From positions 242,576 through 306,575 of the forward strand of contig MNCI01001825.1 of NCBI GenBank assembly GCA_015680685.1: a stretch of DNA of 64,000 nt, read 5' to 3'. The translations under genes were made by a program, and so were the position numbers. Positions 11,738 through 23,010 of the stretch are shown here, one piece after another. Positions within the stretch are counted from its first letter, which is position 1. The number at the start of each line of letters is the position of its first letter. The stretch comes from Gnetum montanum. Its lineage: Eukaryota; Streptophyta; Gnetopsida; Gnetales; Gnetaceae. The notes below the pieces were generated by a model, which did not search any database, had not been told where the DNA came from, and saw nothing but the letters and a program-made list of their open reading frames with translations.

Positions 11738-12544
11738 AGATGAGCGGTGAGGTACCCCTACGCTTAACCATATGAATACGAGTGTTTCACACACGATCTA
11801 GTCGAATTCCAAGGACTAAGTGCTTATGCACCTTTTTGAAACAAGAATGGGTTTGTTAATCATTATCTTCCCAAACTTACTTGTATGTCACGATTGTATG
11901 GTTAAGTAAGCTTGAGGCATATGATTTTTATATCTATTATGTTTTTATGTCCTATGCTAATAGGAAAGGAGAGAGATAACTAAGTGACTAATTTAACTTA
12001 ACTACTCATTAACTAAGTTCTAACTAATCCTAACACCAGCATCTATTCTCAATTTCCGTACACATCCTGAACCAGTGCAACACTACTGGGATTACCAAAT
12101 CCTAATTGTTACTGGGTCACCAAGTATTACACGCATGCTCGAAGTGATCGTACTCTGTGCATTTACTTAAGAAAGTGTATGGTGAGAGAAGACATTAATT
12201 AACTAGGAAAGCATTTAATAACATTAATTAACACTAATTAATCTATTTTGGATGCTGCAAGGTTTATCATAAAGTTTTTCTTTATTGCCGTACACAAGGT
12301 GTGCTCAAGTACACAATGCTCGAATAAAGTTCTATTCAATTTATGACTCCTACTACAGGCATGCAAAAATAATTCTAACTCTGAGAGGGAGAAAAGGCAA
12401 GAGTTCAGCTAAGGGTCTAACTATCTATTACAAAACCAAGTGTGCCCACCTCTTATCTATAGGCAAGGAGATAGGTCCTGATATTGGGTATCTAACATCG
12501 CATGGCAGGCTCCAATATCACAGACCTGATATCACAATTCATCA
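11738..12544 (-). repeat. 5' LTR of element B
   Basis: It ends (minus strand) in ...GCTCATC next to the primer site and begins TGATGAATTG at 12544, matching the LTR ends in A/C (TGATTAGC...CACTCATCA) and F. The stretch 11860-12544 repeats 2820-3500. A TATA-like cctatagataag lies near 12456-12467 (minus). The part 11738-11849 is absent from the 3' copy but has clear counterparts at 63730-63850 (F) and 21000-21095 (A/C), so the deletion lies in the 3' copy. Confidence 0.87.
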
Positions 12545-13100
12545 ACCAAGTATTGGACATTATATCTAGACATTACTCTTATAGCTTCTTGGATGGTTAT
12601 AATGGTTATAGCCAAATCCATATTATACCTAAAGATCAAGACAAAACAACATTCACAAGTCCCTAGGGGAATTTTACATATTGCAAGATGTCATTCAGTC
12701 TGTGTAATGCGTCTACAACACTCTAATGCCTAGTCCTTAGTATTTTTCAATAGTAGATTAGCAGCGAGGTAGAAGTCTTTATTGATGACATCTTTACCTA
12801 TGAGGCGACATTTGAGCAAGCCCTGGATTACATTGAGTAAGTACTAAAAATATGTGTTGAAACAAACCTTAGGCTCAATTAGCAAAAAGCCATTTAATGG
12901 TCTAGAAAGGCATAGTACTAGGGCACATAATTACTCATGTAGGGATTGAGTAGACCCAGAAAAGATAAGGGTCATCCAATAAATCACACATCAACCAGAG
13001 ATAGTCGAAGACATCTTATCATTCCTTGGACACACTGGCTACTACTAGTAGTTTATAGAGAATTTATCTAAGATTGCAAAGTTGTTGGTCAAGCTTACAA
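12545..13100 (+). pseudogene. reverse transcriptase of element A, second part
   Basis: RT text resumes right after B: SFLDGYNGYSQIHI with the catalytic Asp, KTTFTSP-GNFTYCKMSF (Trp of the usual PWG now a stop), and VEVFIDDIFTYEATFEQAL with the DD pair. The thumb follows near 13010 (LSFLGHTGYY). It aligns with C 23723-24240. Stops at former Trp and Gln codons are frequent. Confidence 0.78.
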
Positions 13101-13600
13101 AGAAAGATGCTCCATTCATCTAGACCAAGGAGTCTAAACATGTATTCCAATAGATAAAGGATAAACTCATGGAAACTCCAATTCTATAGGAACTAGACTA
13201 GTCTAAACCATTTCATATAATGATAGATGCATCTAATTATGCCTTGGTAGTTTTTCTTATGTAGTTGGACAATAAGAAACATCCATATTACATCCATTAT
13301 GCCAGTTGAATCATTGTTAATGCATATTTAATTACACTACAATTGAGAAAAAACTAATGGTTGTGGTGTATGCTCTCAAAACGTTTAGGCACTATGTGCT
13401 TGGCTATAAAGTGTTTGTACACATAGATCACAGTGCCATATGCTTCCTAATGAACAAGCCAATGGTAAGCCCCTATAGCATATAGTGGCTCATGATCTTG
13501 CAAGAATTAGATCTCAAAATGGTAGATTTAAAGAGGATTGAGAATGTGATCACTAATCATCTTTCTTAGTTAAGATGGGATAATAAAGAGAAGGAGAGTC
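13101..13600 (+). pseudogene. RNase H of element A (broken)
   Basis: The text KPFHIMIDASNYAL (first catalytic-type Asp kept) is followed by LDNKKHPYYIHYAS, a frameshifted TTIEKKLMVVVYALK, the equivalent of HIDHSAI, and NKPMVSPY. It aligns with B 7290-6879 and C 24350-24760. Stops and at least two frameshifts disable it. Confidence 0.72.
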
Positions 13601-14935
13601 TGCTTTGTAATCAATTTCTAGATGAACTCCTCTTTACAAAAGTAATAAATGACCAAGTGCTTGCCAAATCAAAATGATATGATGGCATCTTCATTTACCT
13701 TCTCACTTAGGAAATGCCACAAGATCTAGACTTTAGGAAGAAACAACAGTTTCTTCATCAAGCTAAGTACTTCATGAAAACCAACTGACACCTTTACAAG
13801 GTGTATGCTAATGGCCTAGTTCGTTGATGTGTCCCTAATGCAAACCAATTTCATGTTCTATAGGATGCTCATGAAGGCCCCTATGGAGGCTACTATGGTA
13901 GGAGACACACGACCATAAAAATCTTGATGGCAAGATATATTGACCTACAATCTTTAGGGATGTCCACCAGTTTTTCTGATCCTGTGAATGTTGTCAACAA
14001 GATGGTGGAATGACCACTCAAATGAAGGATCCTCAATAGTGGATTCAACCACTAGAGCCCTTTGACATATGGGGCATAGACTTCATGGGTCCCATCACAC
14101 CCATGTCTAATGGAAATACATACATCATTGTAGTAGTCGACTACTGCATCAAATGGGTAGAAGCAGTAGACGTCATCCACTAATACTTTATTTTTACAAC
14201 AAAATATTGTAAATAGCTTTGGGATACCACATGCACTAATTTCTAACAATGGAACTCATTTACAGGTGCCACTTTTTGAAAAATCATGCAACTCTTGGGG
14301 GTCAAACATAAATTAACAACACCCTATCACTCCCAAGCCAATGGTCAAGCAGAGGTAACTAACAAGGAGCTCACAAAGATCATAATAAGGACCATAATCA
14401 AATATATGAGAGACTAAAGCATAAAACTCATTGATGCCCTTTGGGCCTACCACTCAACATGGAAACTCCCTATCGACTACTCTCTCTATGAGCCAGTGTA
14501 CAACAAACTTCCAACACTTCCAATCCAATCTAAGCTCCGTACACTCTCAATAGCCTATGACTTGGACCTAGACTTGGGTCTAGCACAAAAAGAAAGATTG
14601 ATCAACCTGAATGTGCTAGATGAAAGTTAATTAATAGTCCTATCTTTCAACAAAGTGCACAAAGCATACAACAAGAAATGTCATGACCTTAGAATATGGA
14701 AAGTAAAATTTCAACCTAGAGATAAGGTTCTTTATTGGAACCCCACACATGTACCCCAAAAAATAAAGGTCCAAACATTATGGAAGGGACTTATATAATT
14801 GACAAAACCTTTCCCTTTGGAACCATGTTAATCTACAAACCTGAGAACCCAAATAAAAAGCAGTTGATGAGATCCAACAAGTAAAACCTTTCCATGAGCC
14901 AAAGCAAGCTAATGTAATAACTAAGACCTCAATAG
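13601..14935 (+). pseudogene. int: integrase of element A (broken)
   Basis: Recognisable parts are the spacer DNKEKESLL-NQF, KKQQFLHQAKYFM, VHQFF-SCECCQQDGG with the zinc-finger Cys pair, [18 protein letters not shown] with the first catalytic Asp (about 14060-14105), and LISNNGTHL, where the second catalytic Asp is Asn (about 14235-14265). ANGQAEVTNKELTKI follows with the Glu (about 14340). The C-terminal part is long and well preserved (LYEPVYNKLP, DLDLGLAQKERLINLN, VKFQPRDKVLYWNPTHVPQ). The end (PPSNSIMGEM) near 14970 matches B. Confidence 0.8.
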
Positions 14936-17079
14936 ATGGATAACCATGCTCAATTTTTTGGATCTCCTCCTTCCAACTCAATAATGGGGGAGATGGTCAT
15001 TCATTCTAATCACAAATGTGTCTCAATTTTTCTATTTTTTGTTTTTACACATTTTTTATTTTTTTTTTGCAAATTTTTTACTTTACACCTTTTTAATTTT
15101 AAAATTTCTTTCCATTTTACACCATTTTTTGTTTTACACCATCGTTAGTACATTTAAATATTTCCTAAATATTTTACACTTTCATATATATTTTACTTTG
15201 TTTGAGTGTGATTTTCAATTTTTTTCTAATAAAAGTGCTTTATTCCAATAGGACATAGTAGTGTTGTAGTTGTTACTAATTGTGGTTTATGCTTTATGTT
15301 TTGTTTACTAATTTTTGATTTCTAATTTTGAATTTTTGTGTTGATGGCTAAGTCATGGTTTCTTTTTCATGGAACAGGCAGTGAGTCCACGACATTCACC
15401 CATTCACAAACTCTATGGTTTTCCTTGTTTTGGAAATTTTAGGTCCATTTCATTATATAAACTTTTAATAAATTTGTGACCTTGGTAGTTTTAGGAATTG
15501 AGAAGGATTCAAAGGTTTGCATAGGGTGTGACTTCAAGGGAACCCAATACTCTTTGTACTCTTCTACTTGCTTGGGTGCATGATTGTTTTCATAGACTTC
15601 TTATTGTTCCATGTTGGCCAATAACAGGAAGTTAAATAAAGCCTTTACATGGTGTGGTTCCCAATCAAAAAGAAAAAATATAAATATAAATAAAAAAACA
15701 TGATGGGAATTCAAAGCACACCCCTTAGACAAATAAATAGGCTACAAGCATTGGTTATGGGACTAGAAAGACATGTTACCCATTCCTGAAGGTACCCTTT
15801 AACTAAGGCCCTCTTTCACTTCCTACTTCTCTTTCCTTCTCTTTATGGAATGGTGGTTGTTCTATGAGTGCACTCTTATGTCTTGAGGGGGTGGATTGGT
15901 CTTGGAGTGATGATGCAGAGTCATTGAAAGAGGTTGGTTTTGGCCTGGACTAAGGATGGATCTTCTCGAGTTATTTTAAACACAAAACTCCACAAGGAAC
16001 TTCTTATGACCTCAATTTGGAATTCCATTTCACCTTCTCCATCATCCATCTATGTTATCTGTAACTCATCTCATTTTTGATGTCCATGTTCTTGATTTGG
16101 TGTCTTGGTCTAAAATACTTGAATTCTTTGGTAGAATCTTCCAAGTTTTGGTCCTTAACTTCCATCAACCATTAATCACCTATGGGGCCCATGAACTCCT
16201 TAGGTTGGGTTATGAAAGGGTAAATAAGGCATGTGCCTATTATGGAGAAGATCCAGTTGCATCTTTCTTAGTTGGATTCATTAAGCACCCTACCCTTAGG
16301 CATTCTTGCAATCAAAATCTTTTGTACATCCATCTTCTACATCAAAACATGTGCTCCTTTACATATTTTGTTCAATAAACACATTCTCCATCAAACTTTT
16401 GAATTTTTGAGCTTTCAAAGATCCTATTTAATGATTTCATCATATTATTGGCTTTTCTGGGACTCCATGGATCCCAAATTCATTGAAATATTACTTGTAT
16501 TTTTTTAAGATATTCAAATTCTAAAATTTTCCTTGTAGGCTTCGTATACAAGGCCCCATTAATAGAGAAAATGCATATATGAGGCCCTGTATACGTGGCC
16601 CCATCAACGTAGTGGAAAAATACTATATATATGCACAACCCTACTTTGAAATTTTTACATTTTCTCACAAATGCCAAGGGAGTTTTTCAAATTTTTAGAG
16701 CCCAAAACCTTCTAGAGCCCATACATTCCTAACCGTATATTCAAATCACTCCATTCTTTGACCTTGTAGCTACTAGAAGTAAGCTCTTCATTGTGGAGGC
16801 CACATATGTGTCATTTTTGATAAAAATATTTTTTCCATTTTTCTAACTCCCATAAAGGTTTAACTAAGAAATCAACTATTAAATACCAAATTACAAGAGT
16901 TAACCTTTCCAACGAACTCTAGTGACATTTACAATAAAAAATTAATAAAATAATAATAAGATAATCAATCTGCCATGGTTCAACCTTAGCCAAATTGTAA
17001 CTAATTGATGAGATAAGGTATTCAACAATTTAAAGTTACACATTATATCTACTAATCCATGGATGTGTTGTGACTACAT
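14936..17079 (+). other. 3' non-coding region of element A before the third ORF
   Basis: No coding text is recognisable. 15010-15200 is very T-rich. 15350-16050 is conserved with C 26400-27100 ('aggcagtgagtccac', 'gaaagacatgttaccca') and partly with B. 16052-16508 shows open stretches that are not conserved in frame with C and are taken as chance. The stretch ends with the LTR-promoter-like block described separately and about 400 bp of AT-rich leader. Confidence 0.6.
16545..16640 (+). promoter_or_regulatory. LTR-promoter-like block before the third ORF of element A
   Basis: It has GGCCCCAT followed by taatag (about 16552) and GGCCCCAT followed by caacgtag (about 16600), with tatatata about 28 bp after the second. 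The A/C LTR has ggccccatcaatgtag (about 20317) followed by ctataaata (20346). C has the same arrangement at 27597-27645. I infer an internal promoter for the third ORF; no transcript evidence is available. Confidence 0.5.
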
Positions 17080-19960
17080 ATGGCACCAAAAGGCAAACAC
17101 ACATAGGAAGTAGGACCATCTCAACCAAGGGAGAAATGGCCTAGAATGGGAAGGGGCCAAGAATAGGTCCAAGAAGAACCAATTACAAACTACGCAAAAA
17201 TTCCTCTTAAGGAAGAAGTCAAGGTGGAATCTATTCGACAAATTCCAAAACTAGTAGTAGCAATAGAACACTCCCACCAGGATGATGCACCAATGCAGTA
17301 AGCAATTATTAAGGTGATCTTGATAGAAGCTTGCCTAAATCAAATCAAATTAAGGAAGGTCCAAAAAATGGTGCTCCAAGAGTTAAACTTTGGTTCTTTC
17401 TTGGAGTAAGAATTAAAAGAACTGCAGGACCAACTGAAGACCTCTCCCATCTGGCCAATCATCACTTCCACTGGGGAGTGGTACATGGGAGAGACATTTT
17501 TATTCTAGAACAATAGGTAAGTTGGATCAACGATAAAAATCAAGGACATTTTAGTGTCCTACTTGGTGTAGGCCATTGCTGAAGTGCTTGGGTTGCTAGA
17601 AATAGGGGTGAATCTTACTAAGACTCTAATGTAGGTGGATCCTATCATTAAGAAAGAATGGATGCAACAATGCTATGGTGTCGACTGTAAGGAGTTTATC
17701 GTGCTCACACCGGCAAAAAGGATCCATTGCAAGATTGCAGCCTTCCACCTCAATCCCATGATGAGGCTAAGAAAAATCACCATCTTTTCTACCCCTGCAT
17801 GTGTTGCTCTGAGTGGGAGATTCCCTATAAACCTTCCATAGATGATCTATCTAGAGATGGAGAAGTAATTTTAAAAAAATGAATGTGGAAGGAATGCACT
17901 TCCCTTCCCATCCCTCTTCAAAAAACTCTATTAGAGGAGAGAAATAGTTCGTTATATGAATGATTCTATCAGGCATGCCCCAACCACTAATTGGGCAAAA
18001 ATGATGAAAGAAAAAACACCTAAAATAATCATTCAGGAAGAGGAGTAGCAACAATCGCCTCCACCTACCACTCAAACAACTGTGCTAAACATCACTGCAA
18101 CAGCCCAATAGTTGCATGAGTACCAAGAATGGTTCATGAGTGAACAAGAGTAATGACTAGGCACAAGTGACAGGGACCCATCTATGTATCAACTAGTAAT
18201 GAGTTACATAAATAAGGTGACTTGAAAAATTAGCCTGATTGATAGAGTTGAATCCATTTTCTTAGCCCAAAGAACATAATTATCTACAAGGTCAACTCCT
18301 AAAACTAGAGAAGTCATGGTATCTCTTGCAGAATAGCGGTCACTCCTAGAGATTTCTAGGAATGCTACAACTTTCTCAATGCACTTGGAGAAAGGAGAGG
18401 AGGGAACAGTATTGTTGATGCAACACTAAGGATAGGAGATAGTAGTAAAGATGGTTACTGACCAAATTGCAAAAACACAATGCATTTGTAGTGTCTATAC
18501 CAAATGTCACTACACTCAAGGATGTGCAAATATTTGCAAGGACCACAAGTAGTAGAATACCTGTAGCACAACATGAAGAACTACTAAATTGATTGGTGGA
18601 AACTAGGTAACCACTTCCAGATGTCTTTGATCTTATGGACAATATTACTATAACCTAGTCAAAGCTGTTAGAGGCAAGGGGCAGAAACATCATCTTGGAG
18701 GGGCAACTTGAAATGGCTAAGGAGCTGAATGAATGCTTGGCTATTGAAGTTGATGAATTAAGAGCCCAAATTACTATTTTCACATTTCTCAATCTATCAT
18801 TGACAAAAGATGAAGCTCTTAAATAGTTTTAGACCAAACTGAAAGGGGTTGAGGGTGTGATGGAGACAATGGTATTCTACCGATCCTTGGTAGAGGCTAC
18901 ACAGCACAAAATTCAAAAGGCCTTGGATTAGATCTATCAAGAAAATGTACAACTGACCATAAAGAATCATCACCTACAGAATTTTGATGAGCATAAACAA
19001 TAATTAACTGACTTCATCCATCAATAGTAGGATAAACTGGCTAAAGTGAATATAGAGCTAAGGAGATTAACAACAAAAAATAGGAACCTCTCCATGGAGG
19101 AGGTACGTGCCCTTCATCAAATGACTACAATAGAGATGGCCACTTGGAAATCAGAGGCTCTCAAATTTGAAACAGTCAAAGATCATTATAGAGATCAGGT
19201 TAGTCTACAGAAAGATGTAAATGAAACAACACATCTAGTTGGTGAAGGTGAAAGTAAATGAAATCCTTCAACAACTCTAGCAAGGAAGAGAATTGTGACA
19301 ACTTAACATTAATGGGATAGATGCCTACAATAAGGCCAAAATTGACATGAAGGAGTTGCAAATTGAGGAGATGACAGAATACATGGAGCTTGCCAATTTT
19401 TGATATGCAAATCTAGCCATGTTGACTACCGAACGACCATGATCAAAATTAGAGAAGCAGGTGGTTAGCTTGTACTTCTTATATGAGGTCAAGTTCAAGT
19501 ATCACAAAGACACCAAGCAAAAGCTTGCGGTGGTAAACACTGAACTCAAAGTTCTCAAGGGAAAATACACTGATCAAAGATCTACCACTGAGAACCTAGC
19601 TAGAAGGATGAACGAGTACTAAGAGCTACAAAATGTAGTATGGAATTCAATGTTGAATGTAAATAAGTTGATGTCTAGTTTGTCAATACTAAGGAGTTGT
19701 CTCTAATAATGTCTTGTTTGTGGGATATCCCCATTCTAGCCCACATTAGTAATGCCACATGGACTGTGAATGATCCTCAAAGTAAGAAGGAGAAGATGAA
19801 GGCATTACTAGATGCCTTTCACCTTCTACTAAAGGTTGTATCCATTGCAAGATAGCCATAACCACCTTAGCCATTACATGTGCCCGAAGTTGACGAAGGT
19901 CCCTCAGAACCCCAAGACCCTTTTCCACCTAGGACTATCTAATCTTCCTTGCCATCTTCA
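17080..19960 (+). pseudogene. Third ORF of element A: plant transposon-type domain followed by a long coiled coil (broken)
   Basis: The start at 17080 (MAPKGKHT) is supported by C at 28096 (MAHRLKHP). A charged N-terminal part leads to a globular region at about 17340-17860: WPIITSTGEWYMGE, KIKDILVSYL, EVLGLLEIG, KEWMQQCYG, RLRKITIFST and INLP-MIYLEME. This layout resembles the 'putative plant transposon protein' domain known from Athila third ORFs (remembered pattern, not searched). After a Pro/Gln-rich stretch near 18050-18110, about 18640-19640 is a heptad-rich coiled coil (ELNECLAIEVDELRAQI, KLAKVNIELRRLTTKNRNL). Stops include GAG GAG TAG near 18048, which C shares. No membrane segment was seen, so an envelope role is not supported. 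Position and sense strand match the extra ORF of Athila elements. Confidence 0.6.
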
Positions 19961-20152
19961 TGCCATCATAGGACATGCTATCCAATTCTATGTAGTCATG
20001 TCATGGTGTTCAATTTTGTGTCATGAACACCACAATTTTTGTAATGTGTTGATTTGTACACTTGGGCACTTAATTTTTTTATGTTAATTGGTTATGTCAA
20101 GAGTCAATCAATAATCTCATACCTTTCCAATTTTGTAAAGGAAATTGAGGAT
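19961..20152 (+). other. Short 3' tail of element A
   Basis: About 190 bp of AT-rich sequence without recognisable coding text lie between the coiled-coil region and the polypurine tract. Confidence 0.5.
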
Positions 20153-20177
20153 GAGTTTTCATTTAGTCATGGGGGTA
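20153..20177 (+). other. Polypurine tract region of element A
   Basis: The text agttttcatttagt then catgggggta directly precedes the LTR start TGATTAGC. It is identical in its core to the tract of B at 3501-3525 (minus). Confidence 0.75.
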
Positions 20178-21095
20178 TGATTAGCATCAAAGTGTCACGT
20201 TGATGGGTCCTTATTAACACGGCATCATTGATGGGCCCCCGTCGATGGGGCCTTGTTTACATGTTGTTGCCCCATTGATGAGGTTGCGTCAACATAGCAT
20301 TTGCTATGTCTATGAGGCCCCATCAATGTAGCCATGTAATAAAAACTATAAATACAAGCTCATATTTGTGTTTATGGGGAGTCAAGTCATAGTAGTAGTC
20401 AAACTCTTGCAATGTTTACATTCGAAAGTTAGAATATTTTCTCAAGTGCCCGCAACAAGAGTCACTAAGTGTATGGATCTTTATTTGAGCATTGTTGTAC
20501 CTGAGCATGATATTGTATGTGGAAATAAAGATGAGATTCTTGATAAACTATGTAGCATTCTAGATAGTTTAAATGTTTTATTCATGCATTTAATGTTTTC
20601 AGTTATTTATTCAATGTTTCTTAGTAATTAATCCAATTAAGTAATTAAGTGAGATAAGCTAAATAACGATTAAGTAAACACATAAGTATGACTACTTCGA
20701 GCATGCGTATGACATTTGGTAATCCCAATAGTGCTTAAGACTTGGTAACCTAGCAACATTATATGTGTTTAGGATGTATACAACAAGTGGGATCGAATAC
20801 TTATGTTAGGACTAGTTAGACAATAGTTAGCCCATTACATTAAGGTAGATATTAAATTACTTTATTGTTTATCCTGTTTATTTTAAGCACCAAAATCATA
20901 AAGTATAAAATGAAAAAAATCATATGCCTTAATTACACTTAACCATACCTTTATACATCACAAGTGTAATTGGTAAGATAATGAATGACCATTAGGGCAA
21001 GGTTCATTTCCTAGACAACTAGTGTACTAGAAGACACATGTGAATGCTTCGTGATTTGTATGGTTGAGCATAGGGGTACCTTTCATCACTCATCA
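20178..21095 (+). repeat. Shared LTR: 3' LTR of A and 5' LTR of C
   Basis: It runs from TGATTAGC to CACTCATCA, 918 bp. The left side is a polypurine tract, the right side a degenerate primer site and gag of C, so it serves both elements. The middle (20640-21080) is the reverse complement of the B LTRs in several blocks ('gcatgctcgaagt', 'tgggattaccaaat'). U3 contains three to four copies of a GGCCCCAT-CAATG motif, followed by a TATA-like ctataaata at 20346-20354. R/U5 boundaries cannot be fixed by eye. Confidence 0.85.
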
Positions 21096-21113
21096 TGCAC
21101 TATCTAGGACTTA
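21096..21113 (+). other. Degenerate primer binding site of element C
   Basis: The text tgcactatctaggactta directly follows the LTR. It lines up with the B site (TGGCACTGTTGTCGGGGACTTA) if short gaps are allowed. Position supports it more than sequence. Confidence 0.5.
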
Positions 21114-21207
21114 GTGAATATTATTTAAGATTATTGGAATGAACTCTAAGGTCACAATCATTCGAAAAAATAATTATCTAGCACATTGAATTTTTCTCTA
21201 ATCCAAA

Positions 21208-22540
21208 ATGTCTTCTTCTCATAGGCATGATGAGACAAAACTACCAATTCCATAAGAATTCAAAGTGGTGTACACTCATCCAGATGATTTTGTACCTAAT
21301 TTCACATTCATCCTACATTAGGATGAACAACTACAATGGAGAGATATGAAGGGACATGTTGTGTTACCTCTCGACTGATCTATTCTTGGGATGCTGCTCC
21401 AAACTCTTAAGAGTTTTGGCATCCAAAATCTCCATGATACATACATTATGTAGGACCATGACTATCGGGACTACCATCCCATAGAAACACAACACATATG
21501 AGATCAACATTAGAAGAAGTGCCATGAAGCCATGAAGGGAAAATAGTTCACTAATCCCTTGTTCCTGTTAAAACAAAATGACAATAAGGATCCTTCCTCT
21601 AGGGGTTCTCAACATGAAGATTCTCCATACCTTGACTCTAGTGAAATGGGCATGAACCCAAATCTACAATTTACTATCAACAATCCAGGTTTAGGAAAAA
21701 GTGGAAGTCAAGGTAGGGGATGAACTGGTGATGGAGGTAAATGGTGGAACAATGATTGTAGGCCCTACCATGAATGAAGGGGTAGCAAAGGACATCATAG
21801 AAATCATCAAAATTATGATGATGATGAGCATTTACTAGCAACTCAAAGCATGCTAAACATTTGCAAAGGTAGTCAGAATTCCAACCAGGCATGTGAAAGA
21901 TAGTAGAAACAAGAGGTTGGATATGAAGGGGAATTAAAATCATACCCACAGATCCATATTTAAGCCTTTAACAATTCCAATGCCTTATAAAACATAGAAA
22001 ATGATTGGCAGAAACTTAAGTTATTCCCCATGATGCTCATAAAAGAAGCAAAAATTTGGTACTGCTTCTTGAAGCTAGAATCAATTCACAGATGAAGTAT
22101 GATGCTTAAGCTATTCAATGGCCAATATCAGATGTACTCTAGAGGATCTGACTTGAGGAAGCAAATGTAATGCTAGTGACAAGCAACACATGAACCCTTG
22201 GATGTAGCCATGGATAGGTATTATTCCCTTTTGCATAAATGTCCTAACCATGGCTACTCTTAGTGGGAGCAACTTCACCATATCATAGATGAGCTCTAAT
22301 AAAAAATGAGGAGAAGTCTTGGGATTTATGTTCCTTAGTCGACTACTTAGCCAAGTAGTTTGGAACCCAAATCCTTTAAAACACCATTCCTTTGAATCAA
22401 TAGTCCTACAAAGCCCTTACCAACTTATGTGGGTGGTTGTCCTATGCCTCCTTCATCCTCTACATCCATTCCTTTCAAAAAACCAAACACCTCCCAAAAT
22501 CTGCACAGTCATGTTAACCTACATTGTATCTAATTAGATC
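21208..22540 (+). pseudogene. gag: gag of element C (broken)
   Basis: The start MSSSHRHDETK at 21208 is followed by VVYTHPDDFVPNFTFILH, EQLQWRDMKGHVVLP and SILGMLL-TLKSFG, aligning with B from 11601. The capsid core at about 22060-22330 keeps LFNGQYQMYSR and YYSLLHKCPNHGYS in broken frames. From 22370 to 22540 the text becomes Pro/Ser-rich, as in B and A. The zinc knuckle seen in A and B is not clear here, so part of the C-terminal region may be deleted. Confidence 0.7.
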
Positions 22541-23010
22541 AAGGTTGGAAACCTTCCCAAGAAAAGAGCTTATCCTGGAAGTACTCTCATCTAATTGAAG
22601 ATTTTAGGAAATGACCCATGCAAGGCTCTTCTCAATTTAGGTTCTAGTGTTAATATGATTTTCCATGAAATGTACAACACCTGGAGCCTACCTCTTCTTA
22701 AGAAGAGTAATATCTATTTAGAATTGGTAGATTAGTCCATCACTATTCCTTTGGGATTAGTGGAGGACATTGTAAACACTATCTATGGGTGGTCATATCC
22801 TACTAATTTCCTGGTGATTAAAGTTGACAATTGTAAAGGGGGCTTTCCAATCATTATGAAAAGGGCTTGGTTGAGCACTATTGATGCACAAATGGGCATC
22901 AAAGACCTTTCCCTAGAGATTTTCAAGGAAAATGCATTCAGAAAGTTCTATAAGAAGAGAGTTCAATGTATCTTATATAATGATACCAGGTGCAACTATG
23001 TGTAGAAACT
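22541..23010 (+). pseudogene. aspartic protease of element C (active site changed)
   Basis: The frame runs LLNLGSSVNMIFHEMYNTWSL: the position of the catalytic Asp (DLGA in B) is Asn, so it would be inactive. Then follow LELVD-SITIPLGLVEDI, IYGWSYPTNFLVI and GGFPIIMKRAWLSTIDAQMG. The stretch from 22751 is open to 23005 (84 codons). Confidence 0.78.

Larger units (their letters stand above)
2771..12544 (-). mobile_element. Element B: Athila-like Ty3/gypsy retrotransposon inserted in element A
   Basis: Two similar LTRs (2771-3500 and 11738-12544) enclose, on the minus strand, a tRNA-Asp-type primer site, gag, protease, RT, RNase H, integrase, a 3' non-coding region and a polypurine tract, in the usual order. 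It is the most readable of the Athila-like copies, with open stretches of 80-116 codons in pol. It lacks the third ORF seen in A and C. The left LTR has lost about 110 bp at its outer end together with about 130 bp of A, so the target-site duplication cannot be checked. Confidence 0.88.
1..21095 (+). mobile_element. Element A: Athila-like Ty3/gypsy retrotransposon, 5' end outside the window
   Basis: Decayed gag, protease, RT, RNase H, integrase and a third ORF lie in this order on the plus strand, ending with a polypurine tract and an LTR at 20178-21095. The element is interrupted by B (2771-12544): the RT stops near 2770 and resumes at 12545, and alignment to C (23594 and 23723) shows about 130 bp of RT missing at the junction. 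The first bases of the window match C from about 21832, so A's 5' LTR and first gag part lie to the left. The Athila-like label rests on the relatives B and C (tRNA-Asp-type primer site, DLGA-type protease, third ORF after integrase). Confidence 0.85.

Noticed and set aside
15010-15251. Phe/Leu-rich frames that look like a membrane protein
   Set aside because: T-rich non-coding sequence after integrase in A; the matching region of C and B does not keep the frame.
17080-19960. Envelope protein assignment for the third ORF of A
   Set aside because: Position fits, but no signal peptide or membrane segment was seen; a coiled coil and a transposon-type domain are better supported.
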